This document shows positions 62,972 to 64,000 of a DNA stretch of 64,000 nucleotides, one piece after another; position 1 is the stretch's first letter, and every line of letters begins with the position of its first letter. The DNA is taken from positions 186,001-250,000 of the forward strand of contig NZ_JAIWOY010000001.1 of NCBI RefSeq assembly GCF_020216525.1, given 5' to 3'. Below the pieces are notes generated by a model. The model saw only the letters and a list, made by a program, of their open reading frames with translations. It did not search any database and was not told the DNA's origin. The stretch is from Nocardioides nematodiphilus. Lineage in GTDB: Bacteria; Actinomycetota; Actinomycetes; Propionibacteriales; Nocardioidaceae. Both the position numbers and the translations under genes were made by a program.

Positions 62972-64000
62972 TCAGGCCCCCATCCTCGTCCAGATCATCA
63001 GCGGGATCGCGGCCAGCGCCACGACCGTCAGCACCACCATGAAGAACATCGCCAGCACGTTCAGCACCCGGCCGTTGACGTGCTCGCCCATGTAGTCGCG
63101 GTCGTTGGCGACCACCAGGATCGGGAAGTACGTCAGCGGCAGCGCGAGGGCGCTGAAGACCACCGAGGCCTCGGTCACCTGGACCGGGTCGATGCCGGTG
63201 GCCAGGACGCCGAGCGCGATGACGGTGGACAGCAGCAGGACGAGGTGGAAGCGGGCGGCGACGTCGGTCCGCACGAACTTGCCCCACTGCCAGCCGAAGT
63301 ACTGTGCGATCGAGTAGCCCGTGGAGAGTCCGGTCTCGCAGGCGGCGCCGAAGGTGGCCGCGACGAACCCCAGCAACGCGATCGCCAGACCGATCTTGCC
63401 CAGCGCGATCGCGACCGGCAGCCCGACCTGGCCGAGGGTGTCGACGCTGGCGCTGAGCGGGTTGAAGACGACGTAGGTGCAGGCCGCGATCGCCACCGAC
63501 AGCACGCCCCCGAGCGGGAAGCCGAGCAGCACATTGGTGCGCATCACTCCGATGTCCTTGACGCCCCACTTCTCCTCGACGCCGCCGGAGGAGAAGAAGA
63601 AGACCTCATACGGGGTCATGGCCGCACCGAAGAGCGCCACCGCGTAGTAGGCCCACGTCGACCAGGCCTCCGGCTTCGGCGGCTGGAACGAGACGGCGCT
63701 GTGCCCGAGCTGGGACCAGTCCGGGCCGAGCTTGAGCAGCGCGACGACGAAGACGATCAGCGCGAGCCCGAGCAGGCCGAAGAGGTTCTCGATCACGGAG
63801 AACTTCGCCCGCCACAGGACCAGCCAGACCAGCGCGCCGACGAACGGGAAGAGGAGCAGGTAGTCGACGCCGCAGATCAACTGGAACGCGAGCGCGACGC
63901 CGCCGATCTCCGCGACATAGGTCAGCAGGGTGACGCCCATGGAGCCGAGGAGGTTCGCCATCCCCATCGCCGGCCCGAGACGCTCGCGGACCAGGTCGAA
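62972..64000 (-). CDS. Nramp family divalent metal transporter (partial, 5' end outside window)
   Basis: The visible 342 residues hold at least nine membrane helices of an Nramp/NRMT-type carrier, beginning inside helix 1-2 (RERLGPAMGMANLLGSMG). The TM6 metal-site segment, MPHN/MPHM in classical manganese/iron Nramps, reads AMTPYEVFFFSSG, so the Met-Pro-His signature is changed to Thr-Pro-Tyr-Glu. This suggests altered ion preference, for example magnesium as reported for Nramp-related transporters. TM1 with the DPGN motif is outside the window. It is cotranscribed with the PRC-barrel protein. Confidence 0.78.
   Translation of the reverse strand, partial: FDLVRERLGPAMGMANLLGSMGVTLLTYVAEIGGVALAFQLICGVDYLLLFPFVGALVWLVLWRAKFSVIENLFGLLGLALIVFVVALLKLGPDWSQLGHSAVSFQPPKPEAWSTWAYYAVALFGAAMTPYEVFFFSSGGVEEKWGVKDIGVMRTNVLLGFPLGGVLSVAIAACTYVVFNPLSASVDTLGQVGLPVAIALGKIGLAIALLGFVAATFGAACETGLSTGYSIAQYFGWQWGKFVRTDVAARFHLVLLLSTVIALGVLATGIDPVQVTEASVVFSALALPLTYFPILVVANDRDYMGEHVNGRVLNVLAMFFMVVLTVVALAAIPLMIWTRMGA

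Overview
The window is high-GC (roughly 70 percent), tightly packed chromosomal DNA from an actinobacterium, most likely of the Nocardioidaceae (Nocardioides-like). The evidence is gene content: mycothiol synthesis (mshA), several coenzyme-F420 enzymes, carD, a senX3-regX3/phoU locus, an Rv0474-hbhA-Rv0476-like trio, an rpmG-hadA-hadB block and an mptB-like mannosyltransferase. No rRNA, insertion sequence, prophage or CRISPR array is visible. Three tRNA genes are present. The genus is an inference; no marker sequence could be searched.

Layout. 1-6.3 kb: an FMN glutamate-synthase-like protein (cut by the left edge), a PhaC-like hydrolase, an F420 LLM oxidoreductase, ung, an extradiol-type dioxygenase, pyridoxal kinase, a dienelactone-hydrolase-like protein and tRNA-Thr(TGT). 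6.3-20.6 kb: a GH13 glucosidase, a DUF4032 kinase-like protein, a metallophosphoesterase-rlmB-cysS operon, a secreted protein, a membrane sulfite-oxidase-type protein, ispF-ispD, an IspD-like paralogue next to carD, a UbiA-type protein, a lipoprotein and gpmA. 20.7-31 kb: phoU diverging from senX3-regX3, fgd diverging from an alpha-methylacyl-CoA racemase, typA, a PPOX-type F420 protein, an M4 protease with an emfourin-type inhibitor, a racemase-like protein and an SDR. 31-39.2 kb: mshA-ybjN, an EamA exporter, a MarR regulator, a RelQ-like alarmone synthetase diverging from icmF, and a BtuF-like protein. 39.2-46.6 kb: an amidase/RibD_C/enoyl-CoA hydratase operon, galE, DUF2516, an HbhA-like repeat protein with its XRE regulator, asparaginase II, a CysC with an extra domain and a TauE exporter. 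46.6-55 kb: two paralogous secreted DUF1906 proteins, murB-hadB-hadA, rpmG, tRNA-Met and tRNA-Thr(GGT), an amidase and a ROK regulator. 55-64 kb: a complete Entner-Doudoroff operon (zwf-edd-eda), tag, a pirin/mptB pair and a PRC-barrel/Nramp pair cut by the right edge.

The genes are mostly core metabolism: central carbon flow (ED pathway, gpmA, fgd feeding F420H2 reactions), isoprenoids (ispD, ispF, UbiA), acyl-CoA metabolism (icmF, mcr, echA, hadAB), envelope (murB, mptB, galE, amidase, HbhA-like) and phosphate control. Many genes appear leaderless: a TANNNT-like hexamer lies 6 or 7 nt before the start codon, and this was used to choose several starts.

The most unusual signals are: a pair of IspD paralogues that have each lost the active-site elements the other keeps; arrays of a 22-bp repeat in opposite orientations on either side of tag, with a related inverted pair after regX3; a perfect 13-bp inverted repeat in front of icmF; an HbhA-position protein built of Phi-E-L-P-K repeats; and an apparent frameshift near the N-terminus of mptB.
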